Source: Cyclospora cayetanensis
Lineage: Eukaryota; Apicomplexa; Conoidasida; Eucoccidiorida; Eimeriidae
Length of the DNA stretch: 48,110 bases
NCBI RefSeq assembly: GCF_002999335.1
Contig: NW_020312194.1
Span: 1-48,110, forward strand
Reading direction: 5' to 3'
Shown here: piece after piece, positions 22,096 through 35,100 of the stretch
How the letters are laid out: the number at the start of each line of letters is the position of its first letter
Numbering within the stretch: the first letter of the stretch is position 1
The notes under the pieces: generated by a model
The model's database searches: none
Told to the model about the DNA's origin: nothing
The model's input: the letters and a program-made list of their open reading frames with translations, nothing else
Position numbers and translations under genes: made by a program

Positions 22096-24380
22096 CTGGG
22101 AAAAACGGGAGGCGCAAAAAAGTCATGAGCTTAAAGCGCGGGGGTGGCAAGAAAAAACGCCCTACACGGAGAGACACGTCATGGTGGATACGCAGAGACT
22201 AGGACCATCATTGAGGAACAAAGGGCAGAAACGACAGGGATAAGGGCGACTGGACAGCCCTTCAAAAAGGAAACGCATCACAGAGTATAAGACGGTGAGG
22301 AAGGAAAAAAAGCGCAGTAGGACATGGAGAGCGCGGCACTTGCAAACCCACGGAAAATATGGTATCATGGGCTACACACTGAAGAGGGAAGTCGGAACGA
22401 ATGATTAAGCAGAAAAAAAACAGTTTCGTTCAACAGAAGAGGGATTAGAGCTAAAACGAAGAATTGGCCACATTCCATGGCATTTTTGCGTCCACGGCAT
22501 TGCACAAGTGCACGGATTAGCGGGAGTTGGGGTGTGCATCCTACAAAAAGCAGCGTGGGAACGAAGGAAGAAACGTTGGAATCCAGCGTTCCATGTACTA
22601 AGTCCATGGTTAATGACGTGATTCATGCTGATGGATGTGCCGAGAACCTACTTGAGGGCGTTCTCCTTGTTGTACGAAGCAGGCATGGTCGCAGTAAAAG
22701 GCAAAAACACGAAATGGAACTCACAAACAGGGTTCGCTCTGCCTGTTTATTCCCGAAAAAAGAGCAGAAAATGACGAGCCAAACGGATTTCAGAAAAGAA
22801 TGTATCAAGGCAAGTGGAAATAACGAAATGCCACGGGGTCAGTACACACGCATGCCATGAAGGAACTGGTTACTTGGGTACCCACGGTGATCCCGGCTCA
22901 GTTTTGCCTTTTTCATAGTGTCCCGACCTCTTTTAAGACCTTTCCGCATATTTCGCTCATACTTATTGCTGCTTGAATGTATTTGACCCCGTAAACTCCC
23001 TAAATTTTCTAAACGACAAACCACACACTTCGTAACAGACACGAGCAAAACCACACTTCTCTGTAGAAAAGGTATGCTTAAAATAAGCTAAACGTCCTAA
23101 CATACTATTCTTATGTGTAAAAGAAATTACGACATCGTATGACTGTTTTTCTGCTTAGGCACGAACTGGAACGTTTCCTTTCCTTGTGGAGCTTCAACTT
23201 AGGAATGCTATCACACAGCAGATTGAGTTTCAAGTACACGCGGCACTAAACGTAGAAGCGCTAGGACTGCATAATTTTGAAAGACTATTTGCTGCATATA
23301 AATGCTTTTTTGCATGCGCAGGCAGTTCAGAACTCACTGTAATCGGGAGTGCGCTGAATATCATGTGAAACATCCTCGGTTCACCCTCAACTTCATTGGG
23401 GTTCATTTGTTTTGTACCCTTTCCCTCCAATACCTCCTTCACTTACCTACAAAAGTTAGCTTTTAGTCCCAGAAATCGCTGAGACAACGGTCTCTTTTCA
23501 ACTCCAAGATTGTGCCGGGCATGAATGTGAGCCAGATATAGTGAGTTAACCTACACTCTGAAATTTGCAATACAGGTGTTATGCTAAGCTAGATGTCGAT
23601 AGATAAGTGCCTAAATGGTTTGTCTTCTTGTATCCTGCCTGTTGCAGTGATTGTAGGGTACTGTCACAGCAGCACAAGCATATGCAGTAGTGTATGCGTG
23701 TGCGGTAGACGCTATGTGAAACTAGCATTGAGTGCTCGGAGTGCTTCAAGGAAGCAGCTAAGAGCAGTCTAGCTGCCCCACATCTCCCATGACAAAAACT
23801 CCTGGGAATGTGGGCAGAGGGAGGAGAAGGGGTTTCGCAAAGCACTCAATAACTTTCTATTGCTTTGTATTGTGTGAGCAATCAACTCTCTCTACGGAGT
23901 TCGCAGCTAAAGCGTCATACAACCTAGCACCGCAGGGGCCAACTCAGCGGTTCCCCGCTCATCCACTGGGTACAGGTGCAATGAGCGGCCAGTTTCCGTA
24001 CAACAGTTGTCTGCTTTTGGTAGACTTATTTTGATACTTCAATAATCTGGCTTTTGTTAGCAGTAGGCTGAGAAAAAGCCGGGTTCTTGAACTTTAGGGT
24101 ATCGCAAAACCTCTTGGCGTGGCATAGGCCGGACTACAAGCCAATGTAAGCGTAGTGCCCACAGCTGGCAACAGGAGTACATTTTCAGCCGATAAAATGT
24201 TTCATGGATGTGTCGACGACGGCATGCCAACAAGACGAGTTCGACGGTCGTAGTGATGAGCAATTACTCGAAGAGTTCTTAGGCCGTTCGGAAGTAAATG
24301 CGTTTTGTAATCCTCAGATAAACAGAATCAGTGCTCCTCAGTGCATGTTTAGTTGAGGGAGAAATACTTTGATCCCGGCT
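22096..24380. other. PGDH upstream region, no other gene seen
   Basis: This must hold the first coding exon and promoter of PGDH (minus strand). One candidate first exon is ATG at about 22368 coding MIPYFP with a phase-2 donor, which would fit the next exon, but its donor (CC^GTGGGT) is only moderate, so it is not asserted. The rest has only short open frames. Confidence 0.5.
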
Positions 24381-24399
24381 CGGTTTGTATGGAGGATTT

Positions 24400-27300
24400 T
24401 GTCCGCCTGTAGAAATATACCAGTATTCAAGCATTCGCGGAAGCCTTGACTTGTCGCCATATGCTGAGGTCAGCTCTAAAACGGAGAGCCGAGAAAGCTG
24501 AAGCAGAAGAATTTATCAGTAGACCGGTATAGCGAGGTATATGAAGCTCTGCTTCACAAAAGCCACAACGTAGAGACAGCTGTTCTATCAATATGTTACA
24601 GCATGTCTAGTGAGACTGCTGCAGGATGGGCACTGAGGTAACAATCAAACCACTGGCCGGTAGGACCTCCACATATGCTGGACTAATTGAGGTTTCAACA
24701 GCAAACAAGCGCAAGTCCGACGTCTTTAGCTAAAACAAAAGTGACGCGTTGGGATGTGGAATCTATGGATGTTGCAGCTGTGTGAATCTATCCTAGCCTA
24801 ACAGCTCAAGATGAACGAGGAAAGAAAGCAAAAGAACACCTGTGTTCCTGAGCAGCCCCAGAGAGCCTACCAAGAACTCTCCTACTTCTATCGCAGGAAA
24901 ATAGGTCATATGATTTGGTTCTGCTAGCCCATGCGAAAAGCCAGGGAAGTCGAGCAGCGGGTCGGGCCAGCAGAAGGCGGCTGCTTGGGGATCCAAGAAG
25001 GCCCATTACTTACTTGGAGAGCCCTCTTGCAGGCTGCGGGGCATTAAGGGACGCTACAGCTGATACTCCGAAAGTTTACAACTTATTAATAATGCACTGC
25101 TACTAGCTCAAAGTATTGGTCAAGAACTGATGTGCTATCTTGACACTGGCAATGAGGTAGATCTGTCATACGAGGAACGGCAGTGCGATGTGCCTGTTCA
25201 TTAGTTGCAACACTCCTCAAGACTCAGGTTTGCTGACGAGCAACAGAATACAAAATTCAGCAAGGACAAGCCAGTCAAAAATCCCTGTTCCAAATAGGAA
25301 CTGGTTTCTATCCCTGTGGTCCATGACAAATAATGAGAGCTGCTAGCACTCTGGTCAACTGCAGCCCGTCTAGCACCCCATATTATGATAATCTTTGGTC
25401 GGTCTCACGCTACTTTTTGCGGTATCAGAAACTTCCGTAGCATGGAAATAAGCTTGATAGGCAGGCGCCTGACTGGTTGGAAGAGCACACAGTGCAAGAA
25501 CCAACACACGCATTTGGGCATAAAGCGGTTATAATGCCGAAGAAGGACGGAAGCTCGAGCATGCACTTCAAATTTTTTTCCTGAAAAAGAATTATACAGA
25601 GCGAGCGCTCCCAACACCCAATACTGAAGAATAATCTGACTGCCCACACGGTTAGCAGTCCACTGAACATAAAACTGCAGAGACACTCTCTTTAAAATCT
25701 GCGTTCACTAATCTAGCAGGCACACAACGGCGTTGCAGACTCGCGAACACGAGTAGAACTGTTTGCCGCATTGGATTTCTTGATGCCACAAATGAAGTGC
25801 AACGGCACGTTAATTAAGATGTTTTGAGCCTTTGAAGGAGAGGTGGACGGCTGCCTTCATGGATGGCGCCTTACTCTTCAACCGAAAAGTTCAAGAACAC
25901 CTACCGCACCTAGAGCGTGCATAACAGGTGCTACGGGACATGCAATGGTAGATGACCACAAAAAAAGTGTTTAACTTTTAAAAAGCAATTGTAATTGTGG
26001 AATTCCGTATCCCAAAGGAGTGGTTGAGCCAGATCCGGAAAAAAATTGGAACAATTAGTGTATGGCCTATGCCATTATGCACCTTCGAGGATGCAGAGAA
26101 GCTTCATTGGCTTGCACCAAGCGTACATTTTGTTGTACTGAGTTTGCAGGGATTGCTGCTTGTTGACTGATCTAATTAATAAAGCAAGGTCTATATTCTG
26201 GACAGGAGAAGCTGGTGGCTCAGCGAAGACGGTAATGGGTCGCCTTACAATTTCTCGGGTGCCTGCGCTGCCCGATTCAGAGCATCATGCTTTCCTATAA
26301 GCCGATGCAAGTCACGTATTAGTAAACGTTGCTTTTATTCAGCAGGCTATCGATTTTTCGATACACCAATTCAATGCTTGTTCTTATCGCCATATTATAA
26401 TCGAGGATCGGTGTAGAGTGCGGAAAATACGAACTCTTTGGGGTGTGGAGGGGTTGAAAACGCTGGCACTAGTTTTATGTCCATTAATTGACTGTCCAGA
26501 CCGACCAGCAGCCTTTAGTAGCTTGAGTGCCTCCTGTTGAAGGACTTCACCGTGATGTCTGTTTCTGGTATCATCAACGTGGTCACCGGTGTGCCCTCAC
26601 GAAGCCCAAGCGGCTATTCATTGTGTACCCTAGTCGTTCGAACTCGTGAAGTTCCAGGAGACCCATCAAAATTATTTGCGCCTTATGCTTTTGCATGCAC
26701 TCCATACTATTGCCAAAAACCAGAATGGCAAAAGCATTCAGCACTACCACTGTGAGGATGGCTTGCTGTGCTTTAAAGCAAAGTCAGGACTGCGTCTCTT
26801 TGTACAAAACGACTTCCCACATCACTCCTAGTTTGTGTAAAAGCCAGGACAGTGCTTTTTAGGATCGCTTTTACGTTTGCACTGTAGTGGGAAAGCTGTC
26901 ACGATCCTTGTGATGCCTTAGGGTGCGCCTCACGGCAGAGGAGGATGTCCTGTCACGTTCAGATTGTCCGCAGCTGAAGCCGGAATGTTCTCCTTCAAGC
27001 GCCGCATTTTGGAACGCCCTTAGCGGCCTGAAAGACTTTGGACTGATCTCACTGTAGACTTGATTGGTGGCCCCCGGAGGCCAGGGGTCAAGAAAGCATC
27101 TACGTCGTTCTCGGCAGACTCAAGAAAATATGCATATTTAATCCCTTGCTTCAGCTCTACCCCGGCTCAGGAAGTCGCTCAATTATGCTATAGTCGTGAG
27201 CCAAAGATACACATACAGATTTTCCCACGAATATAAATACAATGGGATCCAAAACATTTTACTGCGTTTGGGCAGGCCTTTCTGACCCGCCTATAGATTG

Positions 27301-27640
27301 GCCATAGTATGGCGACTGCAAACCACTCCCAGGCAGATTGCCAGACAGATTGTACAGCCGCAGTACTTGCGAGTCGAGGAGCACGAACAGCTAGATTTGT
27401 GTTTAGTTGTTTCTTTGGCAGAATGGGCTTGTAGTTACACACACTTATATACTTATTTCTGTCCCGCAGCGCTGGTCTACACTTAGGAATTCCTGGTCGA
27501 TTGGGCCTGGAATTGATATTCTCAGTTCATCAGCCACCTTTGGCGGTGGAAATGTCCGGTGAACAGCTGGAAGCGCACGGAAATGTGCGCGCACAACTCA
27601 ATAAGGACGAGTATGGAGCTATCATCAGTGGCGGTCGGCT
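24400..27640 (+). mobile_element. Decayed Ty3/gypsy (chromovirus-like) LTR retrotransposon
   Basis: All motifs are read in the + direction, in polyprotein order, across many stops and frameshifts. A possible gag piece is YSEVYEALLHKSHN (about 24527). A retroviral-type protease active site LDTGNEVDL has DTG at 25142-25150. RT finger motif VIMPKKDGS is at about 25528, then an ER-rich segment ending PTPNTEE. The RT catalytic box is degraded to FMDG (25856-25867; YxDD expected), followed by LLFNRKVQEHLPHLERA. The thumb/connection region is at about 25990-26170 (IGTISVWPMP, KLHWLAPS). RNase H remnants are ALPDSE and ADASH (about 26262-26315). A zinc-binding-region-like piece EDGLLCF follows (about 26749). 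The integrase core is at 27025-27640 (LWTDLTVDLIGG). LTRs were not identified. Chromovirus-like Ty3/gypsy elements are known from Eimeria. This copy cannot be functional. Confidence 0.82.
27000..27638 (+). pseudogene. Decayed Ty3/gypsy integrase fragment, copy 2
   Basis: This is the 3' end of the retroelement, nearly identical to 7168-7806 and of the same length (639 bases), with a few dozen substitutions at most. It carries the same Cys substitutions in the HPQ-D-GQT motif and the same frameshift before QYLRVEEHEQ. Homology to copy 1 stops abruptly at GGTCGG. Confidence 0.8.
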
Positions 27641-29773
27641 AGGGTTTCGAGGCTGCTGTGGTTGGAATAGGTACATTTATTTATCAACACTGTATTTTGA
27701 ATTGTTAGAGAGTACTATATACTCAGATTTATGCGCAGACACTTTCGGGTATGTTGTTTCTCAATTATTCATTTGGCCGGTTTTTGGGCCTTGAAGTCAA
27801 CTGTGGTGTATACAATGGCTCTATAAGCATGCAGAGATTGCTCTATTAGGCATGAAAACGCCGGTGAGCTACTTCACATTTGAGTCTGTTTACCAACACT
27901 ACCACCAGGGTGCAAAGGCTCGCAGCGGTCGGCTCGCTGAAATTTGCGAGCTTCCTGCTCCGCAAAAGTAGCAGAAAGGCATTGTTGGTTTGTCACTCGT
28001 TCGCTGTTGGCTAGCGTGTGTGCCTGTCGTTTAGTTTATCTGATTTCAGAAGTCGATGCACACCTTTGTTTCTAGCATTTGTAATGCTTACGGGTGTCTG
28101 TTTGCCTCCACAGGGGAGGTATAGCGGGACCTTTTCGGCTCTCCTATGCGAAGTTTGGCTCGACGTACAAGTATTGTACAGAGGAGCGTATTTTTAAAAC
28201 TGGGTACAGGATATAGCCGGCTAAGCGCTTCCTACTCCACTAGCCATTTTAATTAGGAATTATTACAGAATCGACCAACTGAGCTCTCTGTTCCTACAAC
28301 TCACTTATTGCAGTTTCCTATTATATCGATATCAGAAGACACAATATTGCCTGAGTGTGTGTATGTATGTATCCATGTATGCTAGATGGAAATGCTTGGA
28401 GTGCCTTGAGGGTGCAGCTACGCGCACCCTCGACATCCCTCTTCCCTCCTGCGCGAACTCCGAGACTTTCAGGCACAGAAAGGCTGGATCTCTTTTTTCT
28501 TATTAGATTCAATAACCTGCTAAGTTTGTGGTGAAGATCATGCACTGTCTTTTAAGAGAGCTACCTCCTCGCCTTCGCCATGTATTCAATCCAAGCTTTC
28601 CATAGGGCGATAGTGAACGCCAATTAACAAATTGTTAAAGATTAATTAAGGGGTTTTGATAGGAACTTCCTTCTTCTCCTTCCAGTGTCCTTCATCTCAA
28701 GTCTCCGAAGGGACATGACACTGTTGAAGACAATACACATTTAGTTCCTCTTCATCTTTGATAAGGCTTTTGCAGCAATAAGCCTCTTGATGTGACCCCG
28801 GGACGAGCGGTACACGGTGCCTGAGCATGCGAAAGAATGTCATGCATCGAAATTTTTCTGAGGAATCTGTGTCCTTTGAACAGCTTAGAAACAAAATTAT
28901 ATTTTCCACCCAAGCAGTGGCTCGCAAAGTCTATCAGGCTGCGTACCAGTGGATGCAGGGGAACGGGGTGGCTCTGGTTCTGCGTTTAACGAAGACGCCA
29001 TTGTCTTGTACATATTAAATCGCATGTTCGGCTTAGGATTATGTCTTTCCCCTCTGTGTTTTAAGAGAACCTAGCAGTAGTAGGCTACAATGCATTTAAG
29101 CCACGAAGGGGAGTACACAGCAGGCTGCTGATGTGGTTGCACTGAGGAATCTTTCACGGATCACGGAAGCCGCACAAGGACCAGCGTATATAGGCGTTTT
29201 GATGTCAATATTTGAGGCCTTGGTTAGGGTTGCTTTAGTAGTACAGCCCTAGCAGGTGAAGGTGTAATTATTTTTGTTCCGGGGAAGGCGGCCTGCATAG
29301 GACACGTTGGCAGTAACAGCGGGAGCCATAACTAGATGAGAAAACAACGCTATAGCTTTGAAAATGGACTTTGTTCATATGTTATTGAAAGTACAACTTT
29401 TGCTGTGACTTGAACCACATTCAGGGCCCCCACCACCCAGGGAAATGCATGGGGGCCCTAGGGGGGGCCCTAAGAAGAAGGCTGTGTAGCTCTCTGATTA
29501 ACAGGCTCTTGCATAAGCCCCAAGACCTGATCCCTTACCTCCAAACTTGATCTCAAGGAATTTCATGGCCTATTGTGGGAGTTTGAACTAAGTCTAGCGC
29601 CCACCAAAATTTGCATTGTTCGGTCCGGACTGAGAACGCCATGGGTTCATGTGTTTCGCTCGCCGAATAATTCGCTTCCCACTAAATTTGCTCTCTTAAT
29701 CCCCGCATACCGGTTCCTCCTTCACTTGTTCGAATTCGTCTGCTTCGCTTGTTTCTCGCCCCGCCTCGCGAAG
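27641..29773. other. No confident gene; NAA10 upstream region
   Basis: About 2.1 kb with short open frames only. A short inverted repeat with perfect 10-base arms (AGGGCCCCCA 29423-29432 and TGGGGGCCCT 29450-29459) is the one clear structure. An open frame runs in phase into NAA10 from 29573, but the family start fits ATG 29774. Confidence 0.5.
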
Positions 29774-31093
29774 ATGTGCAGTCTGGTGCGTCCCAGTGAC
29801 GTGTTTGACTTGTTTGAGATGCAGCACGTGAACTTTGTGAATCTTCCTGAGAACTATGTAATGAAATACTATTTCTTTCATTCGCTTTCTTGGCCCCAGC
29901 TCCCTACCGTCGCCCAGGATGGACAAGGAAAGATCGTGGGCTATGTCCTAGCAAAGTTGTAAGACCCTATAATACCAAGTACAACGGAATAGAGCGCATG
30001 TACAAGTCCCTTATAAGCCACGTTAGAGAACACGAGAATACTCTTTTAGCAGATCTGCGCCCCCATGTCATATGCATTTACATGTCTACATGTAATGGAC
30101 ACTCAGCAGCGCCTCCGATTGCTTGCTGTTCAAGGCTCTTTTAGCCGCAATGTCTTCCGTCCCCGTCTGCGCGAGCACTTTCCGTTACCATTTACGCTCA
30201 ACTTAGCGTCGAATTACATGTAAGGCATACTAGCTAAGGTTTAGGATATGAGGTCTCAGTATTAGCGCGTTTTTGCGGTTCGTATTTGTCTCAGAGAGGA
30301 TGAGAACACCCAAGGACAAAAGCCTCATGGCCACGTGACATCGGTTGCTGTTTTGAGACAAAACAGAAAGCTTGGTTTGGCCTCCAAGCTCATGACGCTC
30401 TCCCGTGGGTTGACACTTTAGGTCTCCCCTGGGGTGGCATTCACTTACAAGTACATTTTGGTGCGCTTTGAGCTTATCGGCATACGTGGGTATCTTGTTT
30501 CTGTATCCATTTATAGAGCGAGCAATGGAAGACATCTTTGCCGCGGATTATGCGGCGCTTCACGTTCGTGTCACAAACCGAGCGGCCTATGCACTATATA
30601 GCAAAACTCTTGGATTCAGGTAATCAGCCTCCCCGGCGTATGCAGAAAGCCTTTTGTCCCTAGGGATGGGGGTGCACGCCTCGAATGATGCCTTTTTGTT
30701 AAAGTGTATGCACACCTCAGCAACTGTCGAAAACAGCATGTTCTTGAGGGGGGTGCGCATGGGCCTGCCACGCAAGGCCTGCAGACACAACCGTTTATTG
30801 ATTGGCATTCATATTCTTCATGACTGTGTGCCGTATTTACAGTCCTTTCAATATTTCACTTTTTCCAGGGGTGCTATATCGTCTAGCTTTCTCATTTGGC
30901 GGTTTGTGTTTACGTGTCGTGGCTCATGCATATGTGCTTGTGCTGATGCAGGGTGCATGACATCGACAAGGAGTATTATGCGGACAAAGAAGATGCATTT
31001 AATATGAGAAACTATTTCGACAAGGGTACACGTACACTTGAAAAGCACGAAGCGGAATGGAGTGTAGTCTGGCGAAGCAAAAAGCTGTGCTAA
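29774..31093 (+). CDS. NAA10: N-alpha-acetyltransferase 10 (NatA catalytic subunit, ARD1)
   Basis: Transfers acetyl from acetyl-CoA to the alpha-amino group of nascent chains, normally with the ribosome-bound auxiliary subunit NAA15. Four exons, 29774-29958, 30295-30404, 30517-30619 and 30952-31093, join in perfect phase (2, 1, 2) to 179 aa. Diagnostic segments are [20 protein letters not shown] near the N-terminus, [30 protein letters not shown] containing the acetyl-CoA loop R-x-x-G-x-[21 protein letters not shown], and a C-terminal [18 protein letters not shown] 29774 gives MCSLVRPSD, matching the family's MNIRxARPxD start, although the frame is open further upstream. Length is near that of the conserved core; the long acidic tail of metazoan NAA10 is absent. 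All motifs needed for activity appear intact. Confidence 0.96.
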
Positions 31094-32164
31094 GATTTCA
31101 AGTGCTCCATAGATCCTACGTAGATCTTCTGCATAGCAGAACCTCATGATACGTGCTGTATTAACTATGCGTAAAGGGGGACTAAGCACATATAGGGGGA
31201 CTAAGCACATATACCCTGAAGAAATAATATAGCGACCTCCCAATTTCACGCTTTTAAAACACATACATGGATCTATTTACATGCGACTGCTTATGGGGGT
31301 ACAGAACGGCGCCGGAAGGGACGTCGGCCAGCAGAAGAAGAAGCAGCATGCATACCAGAAACCAGCGGGAAGACACAGGATTCCAGTGTAAGTTAACCCA
31401 GCTAAATAGACTGAAAAGCATAGGGTTCAAACAGCCACACCACGGTCTCTCCTGAACGGTTAATGCTGGAACTCGGGGAGATCTGCTCGATGCATGCAGG
31501 CTGCAGCTCCGGCACCCGAAGCAACAGTGGCAAAGCCAGGGGATGCGCGCGGAGCAGTAGCGGGCACTGCAGTAGCGGCAAACGCAGGAGGAAGCACAAG
31601 CAGCGGCAGCAAAGGCAGGAGAAAGAAACGGTAGAGTTTAGGGTACACAGGTAAACCCGTCCAGGCCCGCCATTCCATAGGATAGGGCACAACGGAACCT
31701 CGTCTTTTTCAAGGGGTTTTGCAGCCTAGGCTCTAGTCCATGCTAGGCCAGCATCACAGAGTGTCTATGAGCTGGTGGTCTGTGAGTGCCCTGCTCTGTC
31801 TCTTAAAGGCGCGAGCTTGATGCAAGTGTGCGTTAATTTCGAAGCTGATTCGTTCAACCTCTCTTGTGCTTCGGTCTGACATATGGGAATGCGAATACGC
31901 ATCACAACTGAAGTTGTTAATATGTTTCCACATAGTATGCGAATATACGCTTAGCCATGGCAATATTCTGAGATAGTGCCTTAAGATACGCTGGACTGTT
32001 TTATTTGCATTAATGTATGGATAGATATCTCATGTGGATATACTTGCATGGACACGAATGAATGTTGTGTATTTGCACGTGCTTTTTGCAGCCGTGCCTC
32101 TATATACGTAGAGTCCATGTTTTTGCCCCTAGAGAGAGGACCGTATATCTTGGATGGTTCGCCA
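31094..32164. other. Convergent intergenic region
   Basis: About 1.07 kb between NAA10 (+) and the CCDC146 homologue (-). It contains a 19-base tandem duplication (GGGGGACTAAGCACATATA, 31176-31194 and 31195-31213) and a CAG/AGC-rich stretch at 31480-31630 without gene structure. Confidence 0.6.
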
Positions 32165-35100
32165 TTAAGTAGACTGTTTAGGGATAAAGTATCGCAGGCT
32201 GGGGGCTGGGGGGTATGGGAGGAAGGGCGCTAATGCCCCATAAGGCTGTGGCAAGCTCTCAGCTTCCAATTCTTCTGGAGGAAGGTACATTGAGGGTCGT
32301 GGCGGGGCGCTGCTCCTGCGGTGTTTATACACTCTCAAAGGACAGAGGCGAAGTTGAATGGGGCAACAAGGAGAAGGGGGGCTAAGTAGAGTGCGCAGTA
32401 GATATAGAGGGAGAAACGGGAGGACACAGATGAAGAGGGGGCAAATGACAATGGACGAGTAACCGTTAAGTGTATCTGGGTGCTCGTAGCTAAGTAACTT
32501 TCGTGTGGACACGAGATACTCTTTATGGCAGCACGAGCGTACATAGATTCGGCTTAATATCAACAGTTTTAGGATTATTAGCTCGACGCGTCCTCCAGTC
32601 GGTTCTAGGTGCTTCACGAGATAGCCTTGAAAGCGTCTCGCCGGATTACGGGGGACGCCTCCATTTAGTGGAGAGCGTTGCATCGCGTTCTTACCGGGGG
32701 ACCGCCCTCTCTCTCTCTGCTTTTTTCATCTCGGCAGCCTCTCTAAGAATCTGTCTCTTCTTCCGGCGTCTCTCCGCTTGTTGCTGCAGCTCAGCCTCGA
32801 CCGCAGCGGAGGGTGGCTGCCGATGCAGCAAATTCACCCTGGCAGTTGATAGCTGTTCAGTCAGCTCCTCCTGCATCCGGGTTAGCTGGGGCAGCATTGT
32901 CTAAAAGCAACACAGCACAGGCTTTCGCTGTGCCTCCTTACGAGCCACAAAGCACGCGGACATTCTTTGTCCTTTCTGCCTCCTCCCATCATTCCGCTCT
33001 CTACGTGTCTTTGTAGCCCTTTGTCTCATCTATCTGTACCACTGCAGCTCTCCGTGCTAAAAAAGAAATCAGCCTCGCTTTCTGTGCGCCTGCTCGCGCT
33101 GACCAGTTAATCCTGTCCGCACTCTGCTTATGCGGCAAACACCCTTCCTGTACCCGCCTACACAGCATGCCGCGACGTAACTCACTTTGTACATGATTGT
33201 CTCCGCACGAAGGCATCTTTCCTTTTTGCTTATTTCCCCCAAACGCTGTTGCAAAGTTCCCAACGTCTCAATAAGCTCGAAGGCCACTTCCCGACCCGAC
33301 TCAGTTTTGCTGTATAGATCCTCTAAGGTATAAACAGCAAAAAAAGAAAGACATCACCATCCAAGTGTGTTTGCTCATTTGTGGAGTGCGCACCAGTACT
33401 AGTATTTATGTGTATGCATGTGGGCATGCGAGCATCCAAGTGTCGGTGGATTGTATTCGTTTTTGAACGTGCCTGTGCTGCTCTGAAGCTAATACATATA
33501 CTGACAGCTATGCACAAATCTACATACAGTACATATATGGGACTGGCCGCATGTGTCTCTGTAAAATGAGTATCTGCAGAAGTATACATATCTGATGAGG
33601 TGCTCCGTGCAGCTCCTCCCCCAAGGATGCATAGGCTGGTTTATAAGTTGGAAAGACAGGAAGTTTCTCGAATTTCCCTCCTTTTACCGCGGAGACACCT
33701 ATAGTCCAACCCCTTATATCTGTTCCCTCTGCTATTCTCGTGGGCAGATCCCTCTCAAAGCCCCCGTCCCGTTATCGTTTCGTTCGTTCCTCACTGTTAG
33801 CTTCGTCTAGTTCCTCAATCCTGGGCTGGAGATCCAGCAGTTTTACCTTCTGGGCATTGAGGCGCTGTTGTAGTTCCTTTTCCTTCGCTAGTAACTCCTC
33901 CATGTCAGGCTCAGCGCTGAGGAGTACACACGCCACGAGGATCGAAATATGACCCCTGACAGTCAGAAAGGGACCACAGAGTAAAGCCACTGTACCTATT
34001 CATTCTAAACTTTAGTCCTTAGCATCTTCAATACATTTCCGTACCGCCCAACTTCTCTCCAGGGCCGGCTACCATGGGGGTTCTCTGAGGATAACAAGGA
34101 CGCAAGGATCTTTCTCGAGCCACGCCAAACCTCCACAGTCTACTGATTTTGATGTAGCTGTGCGCTACTCCAAGGCTTACCGAGCTCAAGTCGGAGTCTC
34201 TTGGTGCTGGACTTTTCCTTAGCTAGCTCATCTTTGAGACTTGCAACCTCCTCAGCTAACTCCGGCACAGCCCGGCATCTTTTCTGCTGGATCTGCAACT
34301 GCTGCTTCAGCTCTTTTGCCCTCGCACGCAACTGCATCACTTCCTGCAAATGTAGACAGCCGGATAGATTTTTGTGCCACTGGACTCGTGGCAAAGTGAC
34401 ACTAACTATGCATTGTGTGGAGAACTGGGCAAACAGCCGTGCGCTACGAATACAGTATTTTTTCTGGTGAGCCAGATGACTACTTTTATGCGGATACAAC
34501 ATCAATATGCACTTCAGTTGCCAGCTTTGTACATGTACATTCCACATTCTTGCCCCCACCCCTCTACCCAGCTGGTGAAGAGTTGACTACACCTCTACTT
34601 CTCAAGCGTACAGATTCGGCCTCTTGGGTCGCTAGCAGACTTCTCCTCTCTGCGTATTCTGAGCTCATGCAGCAACAACGTGCGGGTTTGCTGCTAGTGT
34701 TGGTTGTAGCGTTAAAAGCAACGGGCGCTATGCCACATCGTGCTCTGCAATCAGGGACGCAAGGGGCAGAACAAGGCTTGGGGGATAGTAGGGTAGCTTA
34801 CCCATCGCATTACTCCGTTCCCACATAAGGCAAAGCTCGTCATTCCTGTGGAAACGACACCGTGATGCTTCCAGCGTTCAGGCACGAAGCATTGGGTGCA
34901 TATCTTGGGTTTGCGCCCCCTCACACTGTTGATCTCGTTTGCAGCCCGTGTTCTCCTATGATGTTTGCCTTTCTATTCCTTAGACCGTTTCTCTCCTGTT
35001 GTCAAGAGCTCTCTCTCTGCCTCCTTCCGTAGTCCTGCCTTTCTACGCCTGACCCTGTTCCCTCAGTGTACTGTTTGCCTGTAGCACCCTTCCCGCCGTT

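Noticed and set aside
29423..29459. GC-rich hairpin as a possible structured RNA or terminator
   Set aside because: Ten-base arms around 17 bases with no further conserved context; recorded only as a short inverted repeat.
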